A stretch of 64,000 nt of DNA from Actinomadura nitritigenes (GTDB lineage: Bacteria; Actinomycetota; Actinomycetes; Streptosporangiales; Streptosporangiaceae). A program made the translations under genes and the position numbers. The DNA lies in NCBI RefSeq assembly GCF_017573545.1, contig NZ_JAGEOK010000015.1:62001-126000 (forward strand). Reading direction: 5' to 3'. Within the stretch, counting starts at the first letter, position 1. Every line of letters begins with the position of its first letter. The notes beneath the pieces are model-generated. The model ran no database searches. It saw only the letters and a program-made list of their open reading frames with translations, and was not told where the DNA came from. Below are positions 44,469-52,734 of the stretch, piece after piece.

Positions 44469-44951
44469 ATGGCCTGGTTCGGAGTGGTGCTGCTCGTCGC
44501 GGGCGGCGTCACCGTCCTCACCGCAGACGGACGCCTCGCCGGCGTCGACCTCACGCTCGCGGGCGCCGTCGCGCTGTCCGCCGGAGCGGTGCTGCTGGTC
44601 GCGGGAATCCTGCGGCTGCGCCGCCGGCGGCGCCTCGGCCCGGTGGGCGGCGGCGCGCAGGCGTACTACCGGACGTCCACCGGCAAGATCGTCGCGATGG
44701 TCGTCGCGGTGGTGTACATCGTGTCGCCGGTCGACCTGATCCCGGACGTGTTCCTGCCGGTCGGGATCGTGGACGACGCCACCGCGCTGGCCTGGCTGCT
44801 GTTCGCGCTCGGCCAGGAGTACACCCGCCGTTCCGGCGCGCGGCGCGCGGTCGCCGCCGGCCCGGCGCGCGCGCCGGAGCCCGGACCGGCGCCGCCTAGC
44901 CCCGGCTCACTCCGCCGCCGAGGTTCATCACGACGACGCCGAGGACGATGA
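44469..44951 (+). CDS. DUF1232/YkvA family membrane protein
   Basis: The 160-residue protein has two N-terminal membrane spans (WFGVVLLVAGGVTVLTADG and LTLAGAVALSAGAVLLVAGI) and then the DUF1232 signature VVYIVSPVDLIPDVFLPVGI followed by VDDATALAWLLFALGQEY. The last 40 residues are Arg/Pro-rich. YkvA-like proteins occur widely and their function is unknown. GGAGGTGCACG precedes the ATG. The final 56 bp overlap the end of the convergent SMR pump gene on the other strand, and the basic tail is encoded only within that overlap and shortly before it. Confidence 0.78.
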   Translation: MAWFGVVLLVAGGVTVLTADGRLAGVDLTLAGAVALSAGAVLLVAGILRLRRRRRLGPVGGGAQAYYRTSTGKIVAMVVAVVYIVSPVDLIPDVFLPVGIVDDATALAWLLFALGQEYTRRSGARRAVAAGPARAPEPGPAPPSPGSLRRRGSSRRRRGR

Positions 44952-45225
44952 TGACCGCGCCGGCGATCGTCAGCGGCCGGACCTGCTCGCCGAACAGCAC
45001 GACGCCGCCGGCGAACGCCCCGATGGTGCCGAGCGCCGACCAGATCGCGTAGACGGGCCCGACGTTCAGCGAGGTGAGCGCCTTCGCCATGAACGCGAAC
45101 GAGATCAGGTAGCCGGCGACCACCAGCACGGACGGCCCGAGCCTGGTCATCCCCTCCGAGGCGCGCATCGCGAGCGTGGCGGTGACCTCGAAGGCGATCG
45201 CGAGGGCCAGCAGGACGTACGGCAC
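44896..45225 (-). CDS. SMR family multidrug efflux protein
   Basis: The 109-residue protein has four membrane helices and the essential membrane-embedded Glu in AIAFEVTATLAMRASEG (near residue 13, corresponding to EmrE Glu14). YAIWSALGTIGAFAGGVVLF and RPLTIAGAVIIVLGVVVMNL are the hallmark third and fourth helices. It should form a dimer that exchanges protons for cationic drugs or guanidinium-like compounds. A single copy without a paired partner gene suggests a homodimer. It converges with the DUF1232 gene. Confidence 0.9.
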   Translation of the reverse strand: MPYVLLALAIAFEVTATLAMRASEGMTRLGPSVLVVAGYLISFAFMAKALTSLNVGPVYAIWSALGTIGAFAGGVVLFGEQVRPLTIAGAVIIVLGVVVMNLGGGVSRG

Positions 45226-45308
45226 CGCAGGAGTCTAACCGCGCGCCTCCGGGCCGGGCCCGGCGCCCCCGCACGCCGTCCCGTCCCGGTCCCGCCCGGC
45301 GTCCCGGT

Positions 45309-46169
45309 TCACCGGCCCTGCGCGGCGACCTCCTCGAACACCTTCATGTCGGCGTCCCACGGGGTGTCCGGACGCGGCCAGTGCAGGGCGATCTCGGTGA
45401 TGCCGAGCTCGGCGTACCGGCCCGCGAGGTCGGCGAACGCGCCGGCCGACGCGAGCCAGGGCTCGTCGCTGAACCCGGTCAGCAGGATCCGGTCGGCCGG
45501 TGCGCGCCCTTCCGCCTCGCACGCCTCGCCGAGCCTCGCCAGCCGCTCGCGGACCACGTCCAGCGGCTCGCTGCCGTCGCCGTGCGGGCTGGTCACCCAG
45601 CCGGAGCCGTGCCGGGCGGCGAGCCGCATGCCGCGCGGCCCGTCGCCGGCGATCACGAACGGGACGCGGGGCCGCTGGACGCAGCCGGGGTCCGACACCA
45701 CGTCCCGCGCGGTGTAGTAGGCGCCCTCGCTGGTGGTCTCGGGGCCGCGCAGCAGCCGGTCGAGCAGCCCGACCCATTCGGCGAACCGGTCGGCGCGCTC
45801 GCCCGGCGTCCAGTCGCCGCCGCCGAGGACGCCGGCGTCGGACTGCCGTCGCGTCCCGCCGGAGCCGATCCCGACGGTGAGCCGGCCGCCGCTGACGTGG
45901 TCGATCGTCCTGATCGCGTGCGCGGTCGGCACCGGGTGCCGGAAGTTCGGCGAGGTGACCAGCGAGCCGAGCCGGACCCGCGAGGTGACGGCCGCCGCGG
46001 CGGCCATCGTGGTGTACGCGTCGTACCAGGGCGTCGTCCCGCGCCAGGCGAGGTGGTCGTAGACCCAGGCGTGGTGGAACCCGAGCTCCTCGGCGCGCCG
46101 CCACAGCTCGCCGGCCTCCGGCCAGGACTGCATCGGCCACATCACCGTGCTGATCCTCGGTGCGGTCAC
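45309..46169 (-). CDS. LLM class F420-dependent oxidoreductase
   Basis: The 286-residue protein resembles bacterial luciferase-like monooxygenases that use coenzyme F420 in actinomycetes. Segments are RISTVMWPMQSWPEAGELWR at the N-terminus, FHHAWVYDHLAWRG, the cofactor-region RVRLGSLVTSPNFRHP, SGGRLTVGIGSGGTRRQSDA and VPFVIAGDGPRGMRLAARHG. It is a cytoplasmic TIM barrel that reduces or oxidises an unknown substrate. GTG 46169 is chosen since GGGGGAGCA lies directly upstream; the frame further upstream lacks family features. Confidence 0.85.
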   Translation of the reverse strand: MTAPRISTVMWPMQSWPEAGELWRRAEELGFHHAWVYDHLAWRGTTPWYDAYTTMAAAAAVTSRVRLGSLVTSPNFRHPVPTAHAIRTIDHVSGGRLTVGIGSGGTRRQSDAGVLGGGDWTPGERADRFAEWVGLLDRLLRGPETTSEGAYYTARDVVSDPGCVQRPRVPFVIAGDGPRGMRLAARHGSGWVTSPHGDGSEPLDVVRERLARLGEACEAEGRAPADRILLTGFSDEPWLASAGAFADLAGRYAELGITEIALHWPRPDTPWDADMKVFEEVAAQGR

Positions 46170-46245
46170 TGCTCCCCCGTTCTGTCTCCGGGACGCCCCG
46201 CCCCGGGGCGCCGCGTCCATCCCATCACCCGGCACCGACGGCCGG

Positions 46246-47385
46246 TCACGCGCCCGGTGCGGCGAGCCAGCGGCGCAGTGCCCACCACCAGTGCGCCGTC
46301 CGCTCCACCGCCGCGCCGCCGGACGGGTCGAGCAGCGGGCGGCCGGTCAGCTCCTGGAACCGCCGCACCCGGTACTTCACCGTGTTGCCGTGGACGTGCA
46401 GGGCGGCGGCGGTCGGCTCGATCCGGCCGCCGTGGTCGAGGTAGGCGAGCGCGGTCCCGGCGAGCTCCCGGTGGAACGGGTCGTCGCGGTCGAGGCCGCC
46501 GAGCAGCCCGTCCGCGAGGAGCCCGCCGAGGTCGGGCTCCGCCTCGGTCACGGTGAGCAGCGCGAGGCCGGCCAGCTCCCGCAGCCCGGTGAGACCCGCC
46601 GCGGATCCGGCGCGCAGGGCGCGGCGGCCGAGGTCGTACAGCGGCGCGACGCCGCCGGGCCGCGCGGGCGGCGCCGCGACGAGCAGCGGCCCGGACCGGA
46701 CCGGCCCCGGCGCGGGCAGCCGCGCCACCAGCGCGGCGAACCGCCCGTCCACCAGCCCGCACAGGCCGGGGCCCGCCGCGGCCAGGCGCGCCTCCAGCCC
46801 CGCCGCGACGGCCGGGTCGCTGACGTCCGACACGACGCAGTGGTACTCGGCGTCCGGGTCGAGGGGGGCGAGGACGGGGACGGCCTCGCCGTGCAGGAGC
46901 TGCCGCAGCATCTGGACGCGGCCCTCCCGCGTCGTCCGGGCCATCTCCAGTTCGGCGACCCGGTGGGCGTGCACCATCCGGTGGACGAGCGCGGTGTTGA
47001 TCTCGTCGATGCGGCTGACGCCGTCCAGCAGCAGCGCGTCCGGCACGCCGCGGCGGCGGCCGTCCTCAATGAGCGTGCGGACGAGGTGGGCGCGGCCGGC
47101 CTGGAACCCGTCCAGGAACGCCGCGACCGGCACGCCCTGCCGCGCCCGGTCCGAGCCGAGCCGGCCGGCGGCGTCCAGCAGCTCCTCGCCGGGGGCGCCG
47201 TCCGCCAGCGCGGCGAAGACGCCCCGCAGCAGCGCGCGGGTGTGCCGCCGCGTCTCCTCCTCGGGCAGCGCCGCCACCATCTCCGACCGGCCGCGCGCCG
47301 CCCGCACCGCGCCCTCCAGCAGCCGCGGGTCGTCGCCGCGCTCGCGCACCAGCCGCAGGAACCGGTCGCCCTCGGTGGACTCCAT
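46246..47385 (-). CDS. PucR family transcriptional regulator
   Basis: The 379-residue protein has the PucR layout: a helical N-terminal region (ALLRGVFAALADGAPGEELL), a GGDEF-like middle and a C-terminal helix-turn-helix, LDHGGRIEPTAAALHVHGNT then VKYRVRRFQELTGRPLLDP. PucR regulators often sense purines or organic metabolites and activate catabolic genes. It is divergent from a class II aldolase gene, the likely target. The 145-bp gap holds a TTGTCC inverted repeat. Confidence 0.82.
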   Translation of the reverse strand: MESTEGDRFLRLVRERGDDPRLLEGAVRAARGRSEMVAALPEEETRRHTRALLRGVFAALADGAPGEELLDAAGRLGSDRARQGVPVAAFLDGFQAGRAHLVRTLIEDGRRRGVPDALLLDGVSRIDEINTALVHRMVHAHRVAELEMARTTREGRVQMLRQLLHGEAVPVLAPLDPDAEYHCVVSDVSDPAVAAGLEARLAAAGPGLCGLVDGRFAALVARLPAPGPVRSGPLLVAAPPARPGGVAPLYDLGRRALRAGSAAGLTGLRELAGLALLTVTEAEPDLGGLLADGLLGGLDRDDPFHRELAGTALAYLDHGGRIEPTAAALHVHGNTVKYRVRRFQELTGRPLLDPSGGAAVERTAHWWWALRRWLAAPGA

Positions 47386-47392
47386 CCCGCCA

Positions 47393-47422
47393 TTGTCCCC
47401 CGCCGTTGTCCCGCTCGGACAA
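47393..47422. promoter_or_regulatory. TTGTCC repeats between pucR and the aldolase gene
   Basis: TTGTCC occurs at 47393-47398 and 47406-47411, and the latter forms an inverted repeat with GGACAA at 47417-47422 (five-base spacer). The site lies within 40 bp of the pucR start and is a candidate binding site for PucR itself. Confidence 0.45.
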
Positions 47423-47530
47423 CGAGCGGGGCGGCGCTTGGGCCGCCTCCCCTAGCGGGGAGCCCGCCGCCTGGTGTTCGCTGGCGGTAGTGCCCAGCGG
47501 TGTCCCGCCCAGAGCCCGAGGAGTTCGCCG

Positions 47531-48325
47531 ATGTCCGACGACGAGCAGTTCCTGGAGAAGCTGCCCACCGACCTGATCTTCCGGCTGCCGCCGACCTTCG
47601 ACAACGTGGAGGACGAGCGCCGGCACCGCAAGGAGCGGCTGGCGGCCGCGCTGCGGATCTTCGGCAAGTTCGGCTTCGAGGAGGGCGTCGCCGGGCACAT
47701 CACGGCCCGCGACCCCGAGCGCACCGACCACTTCTGGGTCAACCCGTTCGGGATGTCCTTCAAGCACATCAAGGTCAGCGACCTCATCCTCGTCAACCAC
47801 CAGGGCCAGGTCGTCGAGGGCCGCTACCCGGTGAACGAGGCCGCGTTCGCGATCCACTCCCAGGTGCACCAGGCCCGCCCGGGCGTCGTCGCCGCCGCGC
47901 ACAGCCACTCCACCCACGGCCGCGCGATCTCCGCGCTCGGCCAGAAGCTGGAGCCGATCACGCAGGACGTGTGCGCCTTCTACCAGGACCACGGCCTGTT
48001 CGACGACTACACGGGCGTCGTCACCGACCTGGAGGAGGGCAAGCGCATCGCCGCCGCCCTCGGCGAGTACAAGGCCGTCATCCTGCGCAACCACGGCCTG
48101 CTCACCGTCGGCGACACGGTCGACGCCGCCGCCTGGTGGTTCATCACGATGGAACGCTCGTGCCAGGTGCAGCTGCTGGCGAAGGCCGCCGGGCAGGTCG
48201 TCCCGATCGAGCACGACAACGCCGTCCTCACCCACGAGCAGATCGGCAACGACCTCGTCGGCTGGATCAACTACCAGCCGCTCTACGACCAGATCACCCG
48301 CGAGCAGCCCGACCTGTTCGACTAG
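47531..48325 (+). CDS. Class II aldolase/adducin family protein
   Basis: The 264-residue protein has the fold of L-fuculose-phosphate-type aldolases. The segment EEGVAGHITARDPE, zinc ligands in VVAAAHSHSTHGRAISALG and the third His in AVILRNHGLLTVGDTVDAAA are all present. Members of this long actinobacterial class often process sugars or act in oxidative decarboxylation. The ATG at 47531 is preceded by GAGGAG; a weak ATG-less extension to 47474 exists. It is divergent from pucR. Confidence 0.86.
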   Translation: MSDDEQFLEKLPTDLIFRLPPTFDNVEDERRHRKERLAAALRIFGKFGFEEGVAGHITARDPERTDHFWVNPFGMSFKHIKVSDLILVNHQGQVVEGRYPVNEAAFAIHSQVHQARPGVVAAAHSHSTHGRAISALGQKLEPITQDVCAFYQDHGLFDDYTGVVTDLEEGKRIAAALGEYKAVILRNHGLLTVGDTVDAAAWWFITMERSCQVQLLAKAAGQVVPIEHDNAVLTHEQIGNDLVGWINYQPLYDQITREQPDLFD

Positions 48326-48347
48326 TCCCCTACCGGGTCCCCCGGTC

Positions 48348-48387
48348 CGGCGGCCCCGGCGCACCCCCGTTCGCGCCGGGGCCGCCG
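48348..48387. terminator. Bidirectional terminator hairpin between aldolase and marR genes
   Basis: CGGCGGCCCCGGCG at 48348-48361 pairs perfectly with 48374-48387 (14 bp, twelve-base loop). It lies between the converging ends of the aldolase gene and the MarR gene and could stop both. Confidence 0.75.
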
Positions 48388-48415
48388 CATGCCCGGGGCC
48401 CGCGTCCGCCGCGGT

Positions 48416-48874
48416 TCAGCGGGCCCTCGGGTCGTGGTGGGCCAGCAGCACGCGCACCATGCGCGCGAACTCGGCCCGGTCCTCCGCGGGGAGCGGGGCC
48501 AGGAGGTCGGCGTCCAGCTCGGCGGCGCGGCGGCCGATCGCGTCCAGCTCCGCGCGGCCCTCGGCGGTCGGCTCGACCACGTAGCGGCGCCGGTCGGACG
48601 GGTCGCGCTCGCGCCGGACGAACCCGGCCGCCTCCAGCCGTCCGACCACCTCCACCAGGTCGCTCGGGTCGATGCGCAGCCGCGCGCCCAGCTCCCGCTG
48701 GGAGGCCGGGGCCGCGTCGTCCAGCGCGGACAGCACCGCGAAGTGCCACAGGCCGAGGCCGTGCTCGTCCATCATCCGGCCCATCCGGACGCGGCCGGCC
48801 CGGCCCACCTGGGCCAGCGCGAACGTGGTGATCGCGAGGAGGCGGGGCGGCAGCGCGCCCGCGGTGTCGTCCAT
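48416..48874 (-). CDS. MarR family transcriptional regulator
   Basis: The 152-residue protein is a typical MarR winged helix: WHFAVLSALDDAAPASQREL, recognition helix IDPSDLVEVVGRLEAAGFV and wing DPSDRRRYVVEPTAEGRAEL. It is divergent from a VOC-family gene; the 56-bp gap contains a near-palindromic site, so autoregulation and control of the VOC gene are likely. MarR proteins usually respond to phenolic or oxidising compounds, which fits a dioxygenase- or detoxification-like neighbour. Confidence 0.88.
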   Translation of the reverse strand: MDDTAGALPPRLLAITTFALAQVGRAGRVRMGRMMDEHGLGLWHFAVLSALDDAAPASQRELGARLRIDPSDLVEVVGRLEAAGFVRRERDPSDRRRYVVEPTAEGRAELDAIGRRAAELDADLLAPLPAEDRAEFARMVRVLLAHHDPRAR

Positions 48875-48886
48875 CCGCCTATTGTA

Positions 48887-48914
48887 GGGTTACACCCATC
48901 ATTGGTGAAGACCC
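48887..48914. promoter_or_regulatory. Candidate MarR operator between divergent genes
   Basis: GGGT at 48887-48890 and CACC at 48893-48896 are mirrored by GGTG at 48904-48907 and ACCC at 48911-48914. The resulting two-part near-palindrome is centred in the 56-bp gap between marR and the VOC gene. Confidence 0.45.
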
Positions 48915-48930
48915 ATGAATTGGAGGCGGC

Positions 48931-49332
48931 ATGGACGCGCTCTACCCGCGCCTGCTGGTGGACGACTTCGACGCCTGCGCCCGGTTCTACACCGCGGCGC
49001 TGGACGAACTGCTCGGCATCCGGCCCGTCAAGATGCTCCCCGCCGCGCAGTACGCCAACTGGGACCGCGAGGACGAGTGCGTCCTGGTCCTGATGGGGCG
49101 GGCCCGCATGGCGGAGACGGTCGGCACCGCGGACCTGCCCGCCCCGTCCGGGCAGGACGGCGCGATGCTGGTGTTCCGGGTCGGCGACGTCGACAGGGCC
49201 GCCGACGCCCTGGCCGCGCTCGGCGGGCAGGTGGTGGCCGCGCCCGCGGACCGTCCGGAGTGGGGGCCGGGCCTGCGGACCGCGCACCTGCGCGACCCCG
49301 GCGGCAACCTGCTCGAACTCCAGTCGTACTGA
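48931..49332 (+). CDS. VOC family protein (glyoxalase/bleomycin-resistance fold)
   Basis: The 133-residue protein has the paired beta-alpha-beta-beta-beta modules of vicinal oxygen chelate proteins: YPRLLVDDFDACARFYTAAL at the start and AMLVFRVGDVDRAADALAAL in the second half. The ending, LRDPGGNLLELQSY, carries a likely metal-binding Glu. It may bind or detoxify a small molecule. GGAGGCGGC precedes the ATG. The preceding divergent marR gene probably controls it. Confidence 0.85.
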   Translation: MDALYPRLLVDDFDACARFYTAALDELLGIRPVKMLPAAQYANWDREDECVLVLMGRARMAETVGTADLPAPSGQDGAMLVFRVGDVDRAADALAALGGQVVAAPADRPEWGPGLRTAHLRDPGGNLLELQSY

Positions 49333-49540
49333 CTCCGCCCCCGAGAGGGATCAGCGCGGGAGCAGGTGCCGGTACGGGCGCCGCGGGACGGGCGCTCGGC
49401 CCGGCGGAGGGAGAGTCCGCCGGGCCGACCCCGGTGTGAGCCCGTACGCCAAGCACATCACCCGCGGGGAGGGGGGCGCTTGTCCCCCATCGACGAAAAG
49501 GAGCGCGCCACCCCGCCGGGAAGTGACTGGACGCGCGCCG

Positions 49541-50962
49541 TCAGTCCCCGTTGCGGGACGCCTCGGCCAGCGGCAGCAGAACCTGGAAGCGGGTGTCGCC
49601 CGGCAGCGACTCCACCTTGATGTCGCCGCCGTGCCGGTCGGCGACGATCCGCCAGGAGATGTCGAGGCCGAGGCCCGTCCCCTGGCCCACCGGCTTGGTG
49701 GTGAAGAACGGCGTGAAGATCCGGTCGATGTCCTCCTCGGGGATGCCGCAGCCGGTGTCGGCGATCTCCACCATCGCCTGGTCGTTCACCCGGGCCGTCC
49801 GGATGGTGAGCGTGCCCGAGCCGTCCATCGCGTACAGCGCGTTGACGATCAGGTTCGTCCATACCTGGTTCAGCTCCGCCGCGTACACCGGGACGGGCGG
49901 CAGCGACTCGTCGTAGACGGTCTTGACCGTCACGCCCGGCCCGAACTTGCGCTTGAGCATCGTCAGCGTGCTGTTCAGCAGCTCGCGCAGGTCGACCCGC
50001 TGGTAGGCGGCCCGGTCCAGCTGCGAGTACTGGCGGGCGGAGTCCAGCAGCGCGGTGATCCGGTCCATCGCCTCGGAGATCTCCGCCTGGAGCTGCCCGA
50101 CCTCCATCACCTCCGCCAGCCACCGGATCGCCGAGGGCAGGTGCTCGCAGGCCGCCTCCGCGACCTCCTCGGCCTGCTCCACCCCGACCCCGGCGGAGAC
50201 GAGGCCGGGCGCCAGGTCCCAGGCGTCCTCGACGCCGTGCTCCTCCAGCCAGTCGCCCAGCTCGTCCTCGGCGTCGCTGACCTCCAGCGGGCTGCGCCGC
50301 GCACCCGAAGGAGCGGAAAGCGTCGGCCGCAGCGCCACGAGCGCCGCCAGCCGCGTGCAGTCCGCGCCCTGCGCGGCGAGGTCGGCGAGGCTCTTCTGCG
50401 CCGCGAGCAGCCGGTCGCCGAGCTCGGCGCTGGCCCGCGCCGCGGCCGCCGCCGGGTTGTTCAGCTCGTGGGTGAGGCCCGCGGTGATCGTGCCGAGCGC
50501 GGTGAGCCGCTCCCGCTGGTCGACGGACCGCCGCAGGTTCGTCATCCCGAAGAAGATCCCGGCCAGCAGATGCGTCGCCATCGGGAACCACTTGCGGACG
50601 GCCTTGCTGAACTTGCGGGCCGGCAGCACGAACACCCGGGACGGGCGCGTCGCCCGGAGCGTGTGCTGGTACTTCTGCTCGATCTGGTCGTCCAGGTACG
50701 CCTGGACGGCGCCGCCGTAGGTGCCGGGACGCGACGTCCGGCTCGTCTCGACGCTGTGGTCCCGGACGAGCTGGCTCATCACCATCTCGCCCTCCAGCAG
50801 CACGTACAGGAACTCGGCCGGATCGCCCTGCGCGCAGATCACCCCGTCGGCGGGGATGTCGGCGACGGTGCCGCAGGCCGACAGCCATTCGAGCTTCTCG
50901 TCGTCGAGGTCCTCGAAGAGGAACAGCGACCGGAGCTCCTCCGGCGATGCGGTCATGGTCAT
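49541..50962 (-). CDS. Sensor histidine kinase with cyclic-nucleotide-binding-like domain
   Basis: The 473-residue protein has an N-terminal cNMP-binding/Crp-like domain (residues 10-125: LFLFEDLDDEKLEWLSACGT, GVICAQGDPAEFLYVLLEGE). The dimerisation helix with phospho-acceptor His165 in ITAGLTHELNNPAAAA follows. A coiled insertion (about residues 175-310) and an HATPase with VWTNLIVNALYAM, IADTGCGIPEEDI, FTPFFTTK and GTGLGLDISWRIV complete it. There is no membrane helix, so it is a cytoplasmic sensor. The ATG at 50962 overlaps the stop of the upstream gene (ATGA), so it is translated together with the response-regulator/thioredoxin-reductase fusion, its likely phosphorylation target. Confidence 0.88.
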   Translation of the reverse strand: MTMTASPEELRSLFLFEDLDDEKLEWLSACGTVADIPADGVICAQGDPAEFLYVLLEGEMVMSQLVRDHSVETSRTSRPGTYGGAVQAYLDDQIEQKYQHTLRATRPSRVFVLPARKFSKAVRKWFPMATHLLAGIFFGMTNLRRSVDQRERLTALGTITAGLTHELNNPAAAAARASAELGDRLLAAQKSLADLAAQGADCTRLAALVALRPTLSAPSGARRSPLEVSDAEDELGDWLEEHGVEDAWDLAPGLVSAGVGVEQAEEVAEAACEHLPSAIRWLAEVMEVGQLQAEISEAMDRITALLDSARQYSQLDRAAYQRVDLRELLNSTLTMLKRKFGPGVTVKTVYDESLPPVPVYAAELNQVWTNLIVNALYAMDGSGTLTIRTARVNDQAMVEIADTGCGIPEEDIDRIFTPFFTTKPVGQGTGLGLDISWRIVADRHGGDIKVESLPGDTRFQVLLPLAEASRNGD

Positions 50963-52623
50963 GCCTGCTCCAGGTAACGGTGGACGAGCGCGACGGCCAT
51001 GGCGCCGTCGCCCACGGCGGACGCGACGCGCTTCATCGACTCCGAGCGGACGTCCCCCGCCGCGAACACGCCGGGGACGCTGGTCTCCAGGTGGTACGGC
51101 TGGCGGGCCAGCGGCCACCCGGCCGGGCGGCGCCCGCCGGCGACCAGGTCGGGGCCGGTGACGACGTACCCGCGGGCGTCGCGCTCGACGAAGCCGTCCA
51201 GCCAGTCCGTGCCCGGCTCGGCGCCGATGAACACGAACAGCCAGTGGGCGTCGATGGTCTTCTTCCCGCCCGGCCACGCGAACGTGAGGCGCTCGAGCCG
51301 GTCGGTGCCCTCGGCGGCGCAGACCGTCTTGCCGGTGTGGACCTCGATGTTGGGCGTCTGCTCGATCTGCTCGATCAGGTAGTGCGACATCGACTTCTCC
51401 AGGCCGTCCGCCCGGACGATGATGTGCACCTTCTTGGCGTACTTGGCCAGGTGCACGGCCGCCTGGCCGGCGGAGTTGGCGCCGCCGACGACGGCGACCT
51501 CCTCGTCCGCGCACGACGGCGCCTCGGTGAGCGCCGCGCCGTAGTACACGCCGCGGCCGACGAAGTCGTCCACGCCCTCGGCGTTCAGCCGCCGGTACGA
51601 CACGCCGCTGGCGAGGATGACGGCGTGCGCCGCGATCTCCGTGCCGTCCGCCAGCCGCGCCACCCGGGCCGTGCCGCGCGCCTCCAGCCCGACGACCTCC
51701 CCCGCCTGCAGCAGCTCGGCGCCGAACCGGTCGGCCTGCCGGCGCGCCCGGTCGGCGAGCTGCGCGCCGGTCACCCCGTCGGGGAAGCCGAGGTAGTTCT
51801 CGATCCGGGAGCTCTGCCCGGCCTGCCCGCCGAGCGCGCGCCGCTCCACCACGACGGTCTTCAGCCCCTCGGACGCCCCGTACACCGCGGCGCCGAGCCC
51901 GGACGGGCCGCCGCCCACCACGATCAGGTCGTAGAACCCGGTGGACGGGGTGCTCGGCAGCCCGATCACCGACGCCAGCTCCGCGTCCGACGGCGCGCAC
52001 AGCGTGTCCCCGCCGGCCGTCACCACCAGCGGCAGCTCCGGCGAGCCCGCCGCCGCGATCAGCTCCGCGCCCTCCGGGTCGGTGTCCATCAGCCAGGTGT
52101 AGGGCGCCTGGTGGCGGGCCAGGAAGTCGCGGACCTCGTAGCAGCGGGCCGACCAGCGGTGCCCGACGACCCGCAGCTCCGCCGGCCGGGACCGGTCGGT
52201 GCGCCGCCACGCGTCCAGCTGCGCGTCGATCACCGGGTAGAACTTCTCCTCCGGCGGGTTCCACGGCTTCAGCAGGTAGTGGTCGAGGTCGACGACGTTG
52301 ATCGCGCGGATCGCGGCGTCGGTGTCGGCGTAGGCGGTCAGCAGGATCCGGCGCGCGTACGGGAACAGGTCCATGGCGCGTTCGAGGAACTCCACGCCGT
52401 TCATCTCGGGCATCCGGTGGTCGGCGAGCAGGAGCGCCGTGTCGTCGCCGCGCAGCCGCAGCTCGCTCAGCGCCTCCAGGGCCTGCCGCCCCGACTCGGC
52501 GCGGACGATCCGGTACGACTCGGCGTACCGGCGGCGCAGGTCACGCGCGACCGCCCGGGACACGCCCGGATCGTCGTCGACCGTCAGCAGCACTGGTTTG
52601 GACAACGCGTCCCCCTCATCCAT
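50959..52623 (-). CDS. Fused response regulator/thioredoxin-reductase-like flavoprotein
   Basis: The 554-residue protein starts with a receiver domain (residues 8-130: VLLTVDDDPG, phospho-acceptor Asp68 in LLADHRMPEMNG, Thr97, Lys119 in YLLKPW). A glutaredoxin-like module with one Cys (GHRWSARCYEVRDFL, Cys161) follows. The remainder is a thioredoxin-reductase-like FAD/NADPH domain with GGGPSG at 237-242, VEVVGG-like VAVVGGANSAGQAAV and VFAAGDVRSE. The usual CxxC of thioredoxin reductase is missing: the segment reads GRGVYYGAALTEAPSCADEE. The output would thus be flavin-based rather than DNA binding. ATG 52623 is used; TTG 52605 is also possible. The kinase gene overlaps its 3' end. Confidence 0.88.
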   Translation of the reverse strand: MDEGDALSKPVLLTVDDDPGVSRAVARDLRRRYAESYRIVRAESGRQALEALSELRLRGDDTALLLADHRMPEMNGVEFLERAMDLFPYARRILLTAYADTDAAIRAINVVDLDHYLLKPWNPPEEKFYPVIDAQLDAWRRTDRSRPAELRVVGHRWSARCYEVRDFLARHQAPYTWLMDTDPEGAELIAAAGSPELPLVVTAGGDTLCAPSDAELASVIGLPSTPSTGFYDLIVVGGGPSGLGAAVYGASEGLKTVVVERRALGGQAGQSSRIENYLGFPDGVTGAQLADRARRQADRFGAELLQAGEVVGLEARGTARVARLADGTEIAAHAVILASGVSYRRLNAEGVDDFVGRGVYYGAALTEAPSCADEEVAVVGGANSAGQAAVHLAKYAKKVHIIVRADGLEKSMSHYLIEQIEQTPNIEVHTGKTVCAAEGTDRLERLTFAWPGGKKTIDAHWLFVFIGAEPGTDWLDGFVERDARGYVVTGPDLVAGGRRPAGWPLARQPYHLETSVPGVFAAGDVRSESMKRVASAVGDGAMAVALVHRYLEQA

Positions 52624-52734
52624 GACATCCCCGGGCAAAAGCCTACGTGGCCCGGGCAGGTCGCGTCCCGCCCGCACCGGCCGGCCGCCACCCCGGCGCC
52701 CCGCGGCCGGGGCCGCATCGGCAATGATCGTCGC

